Assembly: GCF_020497125.1 (NCBI RefSeq)
Contig: NC_059073.1
Span: 21,969,225 to 22,033,224, forward strand
Direction: 5' to 3'
DNA length: 64,000 nucleotides
Source: Mauremys mutica
Taxonomy: Eukaryota > Chordata > Testudines > Geoemydidae
In this document: positions 33,018-44,405 of the stretch, in pieces
Layout of the letters: the number at the start of each line of letters is the position of its first letter
How positions within the stretch are numbered: the first letter of the stretch is position 1
Made by a program: the position numbers and the translations under genes
The notes under the pieces: model-generated
Database searches by the model: none
Told to the model about the DNA's origin: nothing
The model's input: the letters and a program-made list of their open reading frames with translations, nothing else

Positions 33018-33886
33018 TAGTCCCAGGGGAATTCTGTGCCAAAAGGTAATTTATTTAAACTACAATGCAGAAAAACGTCACAATAACTATTCAACATTTC
33101 CTAAACACATGAAAGTTAAGTTACAAATACTTGGTACCAATACCCTGCATACCAATTATAATCCTGGGCTGGCTACTTTGGGAAATGCTTGGTTCTGACA
33201 TTTTGTTGACTGCTTGATAAACATTTTATTTGCCCTCAAAGTCTTCATTTTTTTAAAAGTGGGTAAGTAAAACAGATCCTGAGCTGTAATCTAACCTCAT
33301 TGTGCCACTCTGGTGCAGGAAAAAAGCAAGAAAGCACATAGATCTTCCTAGCTGAGGATTCCCTTACTGTCCTTTACGATAAGGCTCCTTTACACCACTC
33401 TGGCTATTAAAGGAGTCTTAAAACTTTTACACCTGTTTTAGGCTTCTGGGAGAATTCACTAAGAATGGGAACAATTACCTAACAACAACTACGCAGGCAG
33501 TCCGCTACATTTTCTGCTGTGCCTGAGGGGACAGAGCCTGCCTCATGCCTACCTCCAAACAAGCCAGAACCCTACCCCTCCACGCTAGATACACCACAAT
33601 AGGGAGTGTGAGGGACAGAGCCTCTCTCACTAGGTCACATGCATACCAAACTCCACCCCCCGGGGGTGATTGACAACCCCCATGCATGCCCAGCCCCCAT
33701 CCCACACTGATTTACATCTCTACTAGCTGCTTCGGGTGCTCAAAACAGGCGTGTGCAGGTTGCCAGGAAAGGGGTGCATGTCCCCCCCAGATGTATTTGC
33801 TTCCCCATTTTTCTGCGGGAAAGCAAAGAAATCTGCAGGGGACATGAATTCTGCAAGTGTGTAGTGGCACAGAATTCCTGCAGGAG
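33018..33886. mobile_element. Probable hAT-type element with AATTCTGTGCCA arms
   Basis: 869 bp. TCCCAGGGGAATTCTGTGCC on the left and GGCACAGAATTCCTGCAGGA on the right are inverted arms. The flanks GACATCTT (33010-33017) and TACATCTT (33887-33894) match at 7 of 8. The interior contains no transposase. Confidence 0.65.
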
Positions 33887-33894
33887 TACATCTT

Positions 33895-36355
33895 CCCCTG
33901 CCCCACAGAATGATTCTCATATCTAAAATGCAGTCACCATCAGCCCTATAGCTGCTTTCTGTCCTGTCGCCACACAACTCACAGTCATAGGGCAGGATTT
34001 TGTCCTGTGACCGTGAGCCTGGCATTTTATACTTCTTTAAAGAAACTTGAAATTTTCAAGATGCGCAAAGCTTGCATCATTTTCTGCAGTATTCACACTT
34101 CTTTGAAAGGAACTGATACCAAGAGAAGGTGCAATAGTACTTTGGTGTTCTTAAAACACATACGCGTTTTCCTCAAAATGCTTTTCTCCTTTTGCCACAG
34201 CTTGCACTTTCTCCTTTAAAAAGTGCAAACGTGAGTAATCCAGGAACCACACGGAGATTCCTGGATAGCATTTACTGAATGTGGCCTTTTGCAGATTCTT
34301 AAAGTTTCTTCCTAATTTTAGACATAGCTGAGCACTACAAATCTTTAGTAATGAGCCTAAACAGCATCTGCTACTCTTTAGAGTATTAATAAAGTGCAAC
34401 ACCTCTCCAACCAAAAAATATATTTAATCTCTCCGTCATCATTTTCCATTAATTCAACTTTTGAAGCTTACTGTAACAGTAAGACTTCTAGATTTATTTA
34501 AATAGAAAGAAGAATTTCAAGGTAATTTCCTAAACTGGCAGTCTGCACTACCTCATGAGCGATCCTAGGAACTTGGGCCTGCTGATCATAGGCCACGGTA
34601 TTATAAAAATATACTACTAGGTTCTCCAAAAACTGATCAGCTGCTAGAGCCGCCTTAAATGGAAGAGTGAATCCTTGTCTGGCACAAAGCTGTCCTGTCT
34701 ATATAACCAGGACCAGTTTAGAGACACCTAAGTTGTGCACTTGTGTTCCAAATGGCAGTCACGCTCCCTTCACTGGGGTGTCAATTTAACATAAGCCATG
34801 TGTACCAGCTGCTTTCCCCAACCTACTGGTATTCTCTCTGTGTTATCTGGATTAAGTTGCAGTCCACTAGCCCTCACTCAAGGGCATCTAAAATGCTAGG
34901 TTATTTATTCCACAGCACCAGACAGGCTAGCTGGGAAGGAAATGTACTTGATACGCAGATGATACCTTACTGGTACATCACAGCGCACATCCTCTCACTG
35001 GCCCTTCTAGGGGCCTCTTCTGCATTGAATGGGAGGTAAGAATACAGACCCTGTGGTACCTCACAAGACAGCAGACGCTGGGGTAGTGGAGCAATGGCCA
35101 TTTACCCTTTGGGTCCTCTCAGAAAGGCAGGGATAGCACAACTCCAGATAGTAGGTAGACTCAAAGCATGGACTGGCTGTGTTCCCTCATCCAACAGCAC
35201 CACAGCAACTACTGCTCAAAAGAAGCCTCAGGCAATAAGAAGGGTCCTGAACAAACATTCCCACCCCTGAAAGCTCATCTGCTAAACCTTGCAATCAGTG
35301 GTCTCATGATGAGTCTAAAAGACTCGGCAGACACACTATCCTCATCCTTTGGCAAGGTAGATCATGAGTTAACCAACCCGGGCAGTTTCTACCCCATGCC
35401 CAGGCTTAAAACTGGATAAAATAATTTTTAAGGTCCTCATATATCCTTAACCCCAGTCTGATACGATTGGCTGATTCGGATACCACTTTTCCTTTTACAA
35501 GAGAGGGAGCTCTCATTGGACAGGTAGCTATGTACGTGTTCCAATTTTGTGTTTTGTGTGAGATAGCTTCAAATTGCTAACAGCCTGCTGCTTTCTGGAG
35601 GCAGCTGCCATTTTGTGTTGTTCAGATATAGCCTGGTGCAGAGCAGCCACACACACTCTGCTTTCTCATTGCTTGTTTTGGAGTAATCTGAAATTTAAAA
35701 AATTGACTGAAACTGTTTGGTGGGTCTTTGTGTGTGACTAATTATCTATCAGCAGTTCTAAGACACCCATCACCATAGGCACTGACATGGCAGGTCATTT
35801 CATAGAACAAAGTCAAATGAACTGCTTCATCCAAATTTCAGCGATGGAAGGAAGACTTAAGGTTCTTATATTTAAAATGCACTTAAACGGGTCTTCTATA
35901 GAAGACAGGCTTCTCAGTACTCCCCTGCTTGTGTCCTGCTATTGTAAAATGCTTTCTTTCGCTGTGAGGGATTCGAAGAACCTCACCCCTGTGGTTTGCA
36001 GTAATTGGCCTCACCCAGATAGGCCTCTCCACAATGTGAGTTGACTTTTACTTTCACATGCAACTGAAATCCTCTGTCTTATCACCTGCAAAAATGGTAA
36101 TTAGGGGGTTGTGGTTCTTCTGTGACAAGCTACAGGAATCCCAAAGCACCTTGTCAAGGCATGTGGAGGGATCAGTAGCATTAATACATTTTATTTTCAC
36201 AGTCTACCTAGACAGTTTGTGGGAGTGATCAGAAAATGTGACTGACGAGAGAGAAACAGACATATGCTAGCAGTCTGAGCAGCCATTAATTCTCAGCTTC
36301 TAAGCCTTGCTCTGACAACACAGGACCCCAGTCAGGGTGCCTTCAGTTCTAAAGC
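33895..36355. other. Long non-coding stretch, no gene recognised
   Basis: No frame above 100 codons and no repeat family that I could name. Confidence 0.4.
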
Positions 36356-36359
36356 CCTG

Positions 36360-36535
36360 TCACTGATTTGCTGAATGGCCTTGAGCACATCACTTCACAT
36401 CTGTGCCTCAGTTCCTTCATCTGGAAAATGGGAATAATGACATTGACTGACTAATCCTGTGAGACTGGTCAATGTTTGTAAACTGATAGATACATTGAAA
36501 ATAGAAGATGCTAAACATTATTGGAGTGGCTAAGT
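36360..36535 (+). repeat. CORE/MIR-type SINE
   Basis: GGCCTTGAGCACATCACTTC, CTGTGCCTCAGTTCCTTCAT and AAATGGGAATAATGACATTG lie in the plus-strand order of the family. The tRNA-like head is missing. Confidence 0.62.
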
Positions 36536-37466
36536 GCTAAGAGGTAAAACATGATTCGCTGTTGCCCAGCTATGACAATAAGTTTTGCCTAGATTAAAAA
36601 AATACTAACAAGAGTATGGGACATTTTAGAAAGGTTGCCCCACACTACACCTGCATTCATGATGGAGACAATAGGACACTCTCCCACCCACCCCCTTGCA
36701 ATGTAGCCCGCATCAGGTGAAAAGCAAGATTCCAGCATGAAATTGCCCAGAGTTAGTTACTGAAGTTTGGGTCAGAGTGGAACATAGGGCCTGATCCCAA
36801 AAGGTGCCAAAAACTCATCTGTTCCCATGGCATCATTGGGAGTAGAGGGCCCTTTTTCACATTTCCAGCCTGATCCTAAAAGATATAGACAACAGCATCT
36901 GGATATAAACAAAATTAGTCTCTGAGCCTATAAAAGGAGTATTATCAGCCGAGAACTCTGCCCATGAACCTCACGATACATTTGCGTTAACACATCTGGG
37001 GAAAAATAAAAGTCTGTGTACAGTATTAGGTCATCAGTTCTTACCAGGGGAAACAATTGGCAAGATGGGGTTTTCAAAGCTGAAATACTTCTGCACCTGG
37101 AGTTATGTCACACATAACACAAGTCCCAAATGTTCAAGAAAGTGAACCAGTAGTGACTCAAGTAGCAGCAAAACATCTGTATAATGCATGAACTGTCTAG
37201 AAGGGTCTGGCTCTCTGGGAATCAGCTGAAGCTTTCAATTGCCACTTTAATGACAGTAACTGAAGTTTGCACTACTGGTATATTAAAGATGAGTAATTAG
37301 ATGGATTACAGTCTTTCTAGTTTCACAGCATTCCTCAGACAACTTCAGCTTGTCATATAGTCAACACTCTAGGAGAGATAAATGACACATTAGTTCAAAG
37401 GCAAATGTGATTTAAAGGAAAGAACATCTTCACCGAGTATTAAATAGCAGAAATTGTAGAGATGTG
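36536..37466. other. Non-coding stretch, no gene recognised
   Basis: Nothing named. Confidence 0.4.
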
Positions 37467-37469
37467 AGG

Positions 37470-38732
37470 TTTCAGAGTGGTAGCTGTGTTAGTCTGTATC
37501 AGCAAAAACAACCAGGAGTCTTTGTGGCACCTTAGAGACTAACAAATTTATTTGGGCATAAGCTTTTGTGGGCTAAAACCCACTTCATCAGATGCATGGA
37601 GTGAAAAATACAGTAAGCAGTATATATATGAAAAGATGGGAGTTCCCTTACTAAGTGGGGGATCAGTGCTAACGAGGCCAATGCAATCAAGGTGGACGTC
37701 GCCCATTTCCAACAGTTGGCAAACGTGAGTATCAGCAGAGGGAAAATTAATTTTTTGTAGTGACCCATCCACTCCCAGTCTTTATTCAGGCCTAATTTGA
37801 TAGTGTCCAGTTTGCAAATTAATTCCAGTTCTGCAGTTTCTCATTGAAGTCTGGTTTTGAAGTTTTTTTGTTAAAGAATTGCCATTTTTAAGTCTGTTAT
37901 TGAGTGTCCAGGGAGATTGAAGTGCTCTCCTACTGGTTTTTGAATGTTATAATTCTTGATGTCTGATTTGTGTCCATTTATTCTTTTGCATAGGGACTGT
38001 CCAGTTTGGCCAATGTATATGGCAGAGGGGCATTGCTGGCACATGATGGCATATATCACATTGGTAGATGTGCAGGTGAACGAGCCCCTGATGGTGTGAC
38101 TGATGTGGTTAGGTCCTATGATGGTGTCCCTTGAATAGATATACGGACAGAGTTGGCAACAGGGTTTGTTGCAAGGATAGGTTCCTGGGTTAGTTTTTTT
38201 GTTGTGTGGTGTGTAGTTGCTGGTGAGTATTTGCTTCAGGTTTGGGGGCTGTCTAAGCGAGGGCTGGCCTGTCTCCCAAGGTCTGTGAGAGTGAGGGATT
38301 GTCTTTCAGGTTAGGTTGTAGATCCTTGATGATGCACTAGAGAGGTTTTAGTTGGGGGCTGTAGGTGACGACTATTGGCATTCTGTTACTTTCTTTGTTG
38401 GGCCTGTCCTGTAATAGGTGACTTCTGGGTACCCTTCTGGCTCTGTCAATCTGTTTCTTCATTTCCCCAGGTGGGCATTGTAGTTTTAAGAATGCTTGAC
38501 AGAGCTCCTGTAAGTATTTGTCTCTCTCTGAGGGATTGGCGCAAATGTGGTTGTATCTTAGAGCTTGGCTGTAGACAATTGATCGTGTGATGAGGTCTGG
38601 ATGAAAGCTGGAGGCATGTAGGTAAGTATAGCGGTCAGTAGGTTTCCAGTATAGGGTGGTGTTTATTTGACCATCGTTTATTTGCACTGTAGTGTCCAGG
38701 AAGTGGAGGTGGCTCTTTTCCATCTTAGAATG
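37470..38732 (-). pseudogene. Penelope-like element copy B (RT C-terminus, GIY-YIG endonuclease, 3' terminus)
   Basis: On the minus strand the copy begins just downstream of the RT active site: the frame 38723-38337 (128 codons) starts HFLDTTVQI-like and continues through ERDKYLQEL and IDRARRVPRSHLLQDRP. The endonuclease frame 38059-37871 reads MIYAIMC, Cys-X2-Cys, IYIGQTGQSLCKR, GHKSD with the His retained, and VGEHFN. The 3' part holds GCTTTTGTGGGCTAAAACCC and ends at about 37470 in TTAGTCTGTATCAGC and TTTCAGAGTGG-type sequence. It is aligned with copy A over about 1 kb and diverged from it. It is 5'-truncated at about 38732 and broken by stops, so inactive. Confidence 0.9.
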
Positions 38733-39011
38733 TCCTATTTTTCATAACAAAAGGCCAGACCCTGAACTGGTGTAAATGGGTATAGTTCTCTGACTCCTCT
38801 GTTCACACCATCTCAGGATCGGTCCCTAAGTATTTAAGAGTGGATGCTGGAAAGGACGATATTCTGACTCAGCAGAAAATAAAAGTATGGGTCAAGGTGT
38901 GGGGTGGAGGTTAGGGAAGGATTTCAGTGGATCAAAGGAAAATTCAGACTGCAAATAATGGGGGTAAAATTCCTCACTGAGATCTAAACATGTAGTCACC
39001 CAAAGAAAGCA

Positions 39012-40637
39012 ACAGAAGCCCCATTGCTTGAGTCTTTTAAATTGAGCCTGGACAAAGGAAGAGAGACTCAGGAACCATCCATCAGTCACAGGGGAACGGA
39101 AGAGATGACCCATTGGTCTCTTCAGTCATTGAGTCAGACTCAAAAACTAACAGCAAAAAAAAAAAATTGTTCTGCTTATACCAGAAGCAGGAAGCCTGTC
39201 AAAAAAAAAATCAGTAGGGCCCTTGGACAATTGAGGTGCCAAAGGAGCACTCAAGGAAAATAAGGCCATTACAGGTAAGTTACATGAATTCTTTGCATCA
39301 GTCTTCACTGCAGAGGATGTGAGGGAGATTCCCACACCTGAGCCATTCTTTTAAGTTGACAAAACTGAGGGGTCAGTAGAGGAGGTTTTGAAACAAATTA
39401 ATAAACTAAACAGTAACAAGTCACCAGGGCTACTCACCCAAGCATTTTGAAGGAACTCAAATCTGAAATGGCAGAACTACTAAATGGTGGTATGTAACCT
39501 ATCATTTAAACTAGCTTCTCTACCAGATCACTGGAGGATAGCTAATGTGACACCAATTTTTAAAAAAAGCCTTTGGAGCCAATCCTAGCAATTACAGGCC
39601 AGTTAGCCTAATATCTGTATCAGGCAAATTGGTTGAAACTATAATAAAGAACAGAATTATCAGACAAATAGGTGAACACAATTTGTTAGGGAAGAATCAA
39701 CATGGCTTTTGTAAAGGGAAATCATGCTTCACCAATCTATTAGAATTTTTTGATGGGGTCAACAAACATGAATAGTGTGGAGAAAGTGAATAAGTAAGTG
39801 TTATTTACCCCTTCACATAACACAAGAACTAGGATCACCTAATTAAATTAATAGGCAGCAGTTATGAAACAAACAAAAGGAAATACTTCTTCACACAAGA
39901 CACAGTCAACCTGTGGAACTTGTTGCCAGGAGATGTTGTGAAGACCAAACTAAATAAGTTATTTTGGCAATTGATCTTTGATTATCAGCAGGTAAGTATG
40001 CCCAGTGGTCTGTGATGGGATGTTAGATGGGTTGGGATCTGAGTTACTACAGAGAATTCTTTCCTGGGTGCTGGCTGGTGAGTCTTGCCCACATGCTCAG
40101 GGTTTAACTGATCGCCATATTTGGGGTCGGGAAGGAATTTTCCTCCAGGGAAGATTGGCAGAGGCCCTGGAGGTTTTTCGCCTTCCTCTGCAGCATGGGG
40201 CACTGGTCACTTTCTGGAGGATTCTCTGCAGCTTGAGGTCTTCAAACCACAATTTGGGGACTTCGATAACTCAGACATAGGCTAGGGGTTTGTTATAGAA
40301 GTGGATGGGTGGGATTCTGTGGCCTGCATTGTGCAGGAGGTCAGACTAGATGATCATAATGGTCCCTTCTGACCTTAAAGTCTATGAGTCTAAGTTCCTG
40401 GGGGATAGGTCCATCAATGGCTATTAGCCAAGATGGTCAAGGACACAACTCCATCCTCTGAGTGTCCATAGCCTCTGATTGCCAGAAGATGGGAGTTGAC
40501 AACAGGGGACGGACCACTCAATGACTGCCTGTTCTGTTCATTCCCTCTGGAGCATGTTGCAGTGGCCTGTTGGACGGCAGGATACTGGGTTAGATGGACA
40601 TTGGTCTGCCCCAATATGGCTGTTCTTTTGTTCTGAA
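39012..40637 (+). pseudogene. Composite LINE: internally deleted outer element with another LINE tail inserted
   Basis: The outer element, 39012 to about 39780, holds decayed RT-region sequence (AATTACAGGCCAGTTAGCCT for the YRPVSL-like box, then CAACATGGCTTTTGTAAAGG for the HGF box). It then skips the palm and resumes in 3' UTR sequence at about 39856 (AGGCAGCAGTTATGAAACAA). Its terminal 245 bp continue from about 40393 (TAGGTCCATCAATGGC) to TGTTCTTTTGTTCTG at about 40637. Between these halves lies the separate LINE tail listed next. The intact arrangement of the outer 3' end is seen at 60035-60428. Confidence 0.75.
39970..40392 (+). mobile_element. CR1 3' tail inserted in another LINE's 3' UTR
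   Basis: About 423 bp with TGGGATCTGAGTTACTACAG, GGGTCGGGAAGGAATTTTCC, GGAGGATTCTCTGCAGCTTG and GTCAGACTAGATGATCATAA, ending AAAGTCTATGAGTCTA, the CR1 terminal repeat type. The left border is approximate; no clean target duplication was identified. Confidence 0.7.
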
Positions 40638-40699
40638 TGCCTAATTCTATTTCTATGAATTGTTTTCCGATATGGCCTTAACAATGGCAACATCTAGCT

Positions 40700-41125
40700 A
40701 TGGGGTGGCCAACCTGAGCCTGAGAAGGAGCCAGAATTTACTAATGTACATTGCCAAAAAGCCACAGTAATACATCAGCAGCCCCTCATCAGCTCCCCAA
40801 CCCTGCTCCCTGCGCCTCCCACACACTGGCAGTCCCACCAATCAGCACCTCCCGCTCCCTCCCGATCAGCTGTTTCGTGGCATGCAGGAGGCTCTGGGAG
40901 GGAGGGAGGAGGAACACGGGCTACAGGCTCAGGGGAGGGAGCAGGAAGGGTTGGAGTTGGGGCAGGGCTTGTGGCAGAGCCAGGGGTTGAGCAGTGAGCA
41001 CCCCCGGCACATTGGAAAGTTGGTGCCTGTAGCTTCAGTCCCGGAGTCAGTCCCTATACAAGGAGCTGCTTATTAACTTCTGAAGAACCACATGTGGCTC
41101 CAGAGCCACAGGTTGGCCACCCCTG
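40700..41125. mobile_element. hAT transposon, left of an abutting pair
   Basis: 426 bp from ATGGGGTGGCCAACCTG to CAGGTTGGCCACCCCTG, so the first three bases CAG have decayed to ATG on the left. A perfect 8-bp duplication ATCTAGCT lies at 40692-40699 and 41126-41133. It shares a GC-rich core and a GGCACATTGGAAAGTTGG block with the neighbour at 41134. Confidence 0.85.
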
Positions 41126-41133
41126 ATCTAGCT

Positions 41134-41449
41134 TATACGTGGAGCACCCATGGTGAAAAAATGGTGGGTGCTCTGCACCCACCAGCATCCCGCCCCCCAT
41201 CAGCTTCCTTTTCCCCCCCACCCCCAGCACCTATCGCCCACCGGCGGGTCCTGCAGATCAGCGCCTCCCACCCACCACAATCAGCTGTTTTGCAGTGTGC
41301 AGGAAGCTGGGGGGAAAGGGAGAGGAGTGGGGACAGGATGCGCTGGGGGTAGAGAGTGGAATGGGGGGGGGAAAGAGGAGTAGGGGCGGGGCCTAAGGCA
41401 GAGCTGGGGGTTGAGCACCCCCTGGCACATTGGAAAGTTGGCGCCTGGG
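41134..41449. mobile_element. DNA-transposon copy, right of an abutting pair
   Basis: 316 bp between two copies of ATCTAGCT (41126-41133 and 41450-41457). The ends TATACGTGGAGCACCC and GTTGGCGCCTGGG are not clean inverted repeats. The interior has ATGGTGGGTGCTCTGCACCC and the block GGCACATTGGAAAGTTGG that also occurs in 40700-41125. Confidence 0.6.
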
Positions 41450-41457
41450 ATCTAGCT

Positions 41458-42426
41458 ACTGTTTCTTATGTTTAAAGCTATTGAAAAATGTGCTACAATT
41501 GAGGATTTGATTTTATTTTACTAGTGATACTTTTTGTTTCTGCAATATTTGGGAACAATCTCTTGCCCCCTTTTTCAGTGTTCACATTTACAGTTTTGCT
41601 TCCACTTGGATGTGTAAGAGTGATGGGAGAACTTCAGAAGCATCAGAAGTTTGGTTCAGACAGAATTGTGCAGCTTGAAAGTTCATCCAAACAAATCCAC
41701 ACCCTTTTGTTCTGACAACTGGCTTGCTTGGGTTTCCCCACTGTGATGGAAGCAGCTCCATGGAGCATAATGTGCAGGTGTAAACATTTGCCCCCTCCAT
41801 TTGCCACATAAAACAGTCCACACTAGAAGGAATGCCATAGGTTCTTACTGCCCTGCTGTCGGGTCATTACCTCAGTCTGCCTCCCAGAGACAGTTTCCCT
41901 CTGGCAGGTGGCTGATTTTGATACTCCGGCCATGCAGCCAAAGCAAAACTCCTCCCTGCCAGGGTAAACAAAAACAAAACATCCTTGACTCTCCCCAGGC
42001 CACAGCCTTCCTCCTTGTTGATGCAAAGCTGATCCCACTAGACCTTTGCCCTCTTGTCTCTTCAGGCCTCCCTCTGAGCCCTTTCACAGCCTCCTGGACA
42101 CCTAGGCCCCTTCCCTACAACAAACACCTCCTGGGCACATTATCTGGAGAAAGCTCAATATCTGTTGCCTCAGTTACACTGGCACAGAGCTCCCACGCTG
42201 GATCTTACCTAATCCCCAGGTTCCCGCCCTAGACTGAGCACAAAGCTTGATTTAAGGAGTCTCGCCTTTCGCAGCATTCATTGTGGTTCCACTCTCCAGT
42301 CTGGGCTGTAATTATAAATAGGCTGTACAAGGCCGGTAGCCTCTCTTAAAGGGCCACACTACCCTGCTTCCAAGACCAATCAGGATAAAACTCCCGAAAC
42401 GCACAAACTGCAGTGAGAGTCCCTAA
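41458..42426. other. Non-coding stretch, no gene recognised
   Basis: The plus frame 41801-42232 (143 codons) lacks any domain that I recognise and has chance length. Confidence 0.4.
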
Positions 42427-42500
42427 AGGTCTGATCCGAAGCCTACTGGAGTCCAAGCAGAGATTCCCATTGACTGCAAAGGGTTTTGGATCAGGCCTCA
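42427..42500. repeat. Palindromic MITE-like repeat
   Basis: Arms GGTCTGATCCGAAGCC and GGTTTTGGATCAGGCC; the design of 1016-1094. Confidence 0.5.
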
Positions 42501-43059
42501 AATCAATTTCCTCCATCACATCCCCATCAAAACATCCAAGTGCACCCATGGGTTTCTTCTGGAACGTGCAAGGTCAGATACTAGGGTGATAGCTCACTAT
42601 AAAAAGCAGGAAAGCATAAAGAGCTAGAATTATTAATAGATTTCAGACAGCAGAGCAAGAGACGCTGTAAGTCATTCAGCGATTCTGGGTTGTTTCTCCA
42701 GTTTTGCCACAGACCTGCTATCTGACCTTGGGAAAGTCCCTTAAAAAGCAGTTCTACCCTCAAATATGGCTACATAAAAATAGCACCTTCTTACTCAGCA
42801 GATCCGTTCCCTAGTGTATTCAGAGTCATATCTGCTTCCTTTGATGACAACAAAAGGTTTTGCTGCTTTTCCACTGCTGTAAACCCATGCAGACTGACCA
42901 AGCTCAAAAGGGTGAGCTCGGTTCTATTCCTCCTTGTGCATCAACAGAAGAGCTCAATCCCAGCCATACAGCTCCATCAAAGACATGGGTTGCATTGCAT
43001 GCATGGGCAGCAGGTGAAGCTTCCCTTTAGAGGCTAGTCCCCTGCCCTGCCTCCTCTGG

Positions 43060-43597
43060 CTGAGGGCTGAGAGCTTGGTCAGGCCCGTGGTGGGGGAAGA
43101 GGGCTAGGGTGACCAGACAGCAAATGTGAAAAATCGGGATGGGGTGGGGGGGGGGTAATAGGAGCCTATATAAGAAAAAGACCCAAAAATTGGGACTGTC
43201 CCTATAAAATCGGGACATCTGGTCACCCTAGAGAGGGCTGAGAGTTCGGCCCCAGCTGGGGTCAAGCACTCAGCCTCAGTTGGGACCGTGGCGGAGCATT
43301 CTCAGCCATGGCCAGAGCTCAGAGCCCAGAGCCCCTCCCCTGTTCCGCCCCGCCCTCATTCCACCTCTTGTCCCTGGCCCCACCCCCTGTTCCGTCCCCA
43401 CTGACTCTTCCCCCGAGGTCCCATCCCCACTTGTGCCTTTTCCTCCCCCCCCAGCTGTAGCCCCATGATCAAAAAGGCTCCATGGCTGGGAGTGAGAGCT
43501 CCTTCAGCCCTGGGGCCATGGCAGAGGGAGATTTTTCCAGATGCCCCATATTGGCCAGGACCTCTGGGCACAGGCCTCAGGGGGTAATCCGCCACTG
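43060..43597. mobile_element. Possible hAT remnant enclosing a hairpin MITE
   Basis: The right end GGGTAATCCGCCACTG is a good hAT-type terminus. The left end is uncertain, near CTGGCTGAGGGCTG. The interior is GC- and CCAGAG-rich. No clear 8-bp duplication was found. Confidence 0.35.
43105..43230. mobile_element. Hairpin MITE, TAGGGTGACCAGA family, copy 3
   Basis: 126 bp, TAGGGTGACCAGACAGC to GACATCTGGTCACCCTA, with a G-run at about 43140-43155 in the left arm. Confidence 0.88.
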
Positions 43598-43763
43598 CCT
43601 CCCCCCCCCGACTATTTAGCCTCCCCTATACTTAGCCTCCTCCGTTATGCACTGCCCATGGTTTCATGGGTATAATTCAGGAGTCACTGAGGTCCTTTAT
43701 TACTGCCCATGATTCCAAAGTGCAAAAAATTTTTACCAGCAGTATATTTCTTAGGTCGATCTA

Positions 43764-43874
43764 TACGGTGACCAGACAGCAAATGTGAAAAATCAGGATG
43801 GGGGGTAATAGGAGCCTATATAAGAAAAAAAAATCAGGACTGTCCCTGTAAAATTGAGACATCTGGTCACCCTA
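43764..43874. mobile_element. Hairpin MITE, TAGGGTGACCAGA family, copy 4 (shorter)
   Basis: 111 bp, TACGGTGACCAGACAGC to GACATCTGGTCACCCTA. The left arm lacks the G-rich tract and carries one terminal change. Confidence 0.86.
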
Positions 43875-44164
43875 TTGATAAATCAGTTGACTGTAATGTC
43901 CAAACATCCGTTCGATTGCAGATGCAAGGTGCACTGCAAGCGCAAGTGCTTCAATTAACCGATCAGAAGGCCATAACCAACAGACATTACCATGATCACT
44001 TGTAGGGGTAAAGCCACAACTGACTGCAGCTCAAACAATTGTGCACCAATGTAGATGTAGCATTGCCACAATCAGGGTCCCCCAGCCAGCAAGCCTCTTT
44101 AGCCCACTAAGCTCATTGGAAGCTGCAGGGTGCTCCACACTTTTTAAAACCAGGCTACTACTTT

Positions 44165-44405
44165 GGGCATCTAGATAAGGATTTTCAAAAGTGATGAGTG
44201 ACTTTGGTGCCTAACTTCTTGGGTGCCCAATCTGATATACCTTAATGGTGGGACGGGGGAGTTGATTTCAGAGGGCGAGGATTCAGCACTTTCTGAAAAT
44301 CAGGCATCTTTAAGATTTCTCAAGTTGGGCACCCCTAAGACAGAGGCGTCCAAAATCACCATTATTCTTGAAAAATCTTGGCCTAACAGCCTAACTTGAG
44401 GCACC
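44165..44405. repeat. Palindromic MITE-like repeat
   Basis: GGATTTTCAAAAGTGATGAG, TGGTGCCTAACTTCTTGGG and TGGGCACCCCTAAGAC, TTGAAAAATCTTGGCC give imperfect inverted symmetry around CTTTCTGAAAATCAGGC. Confidence 0.45.
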
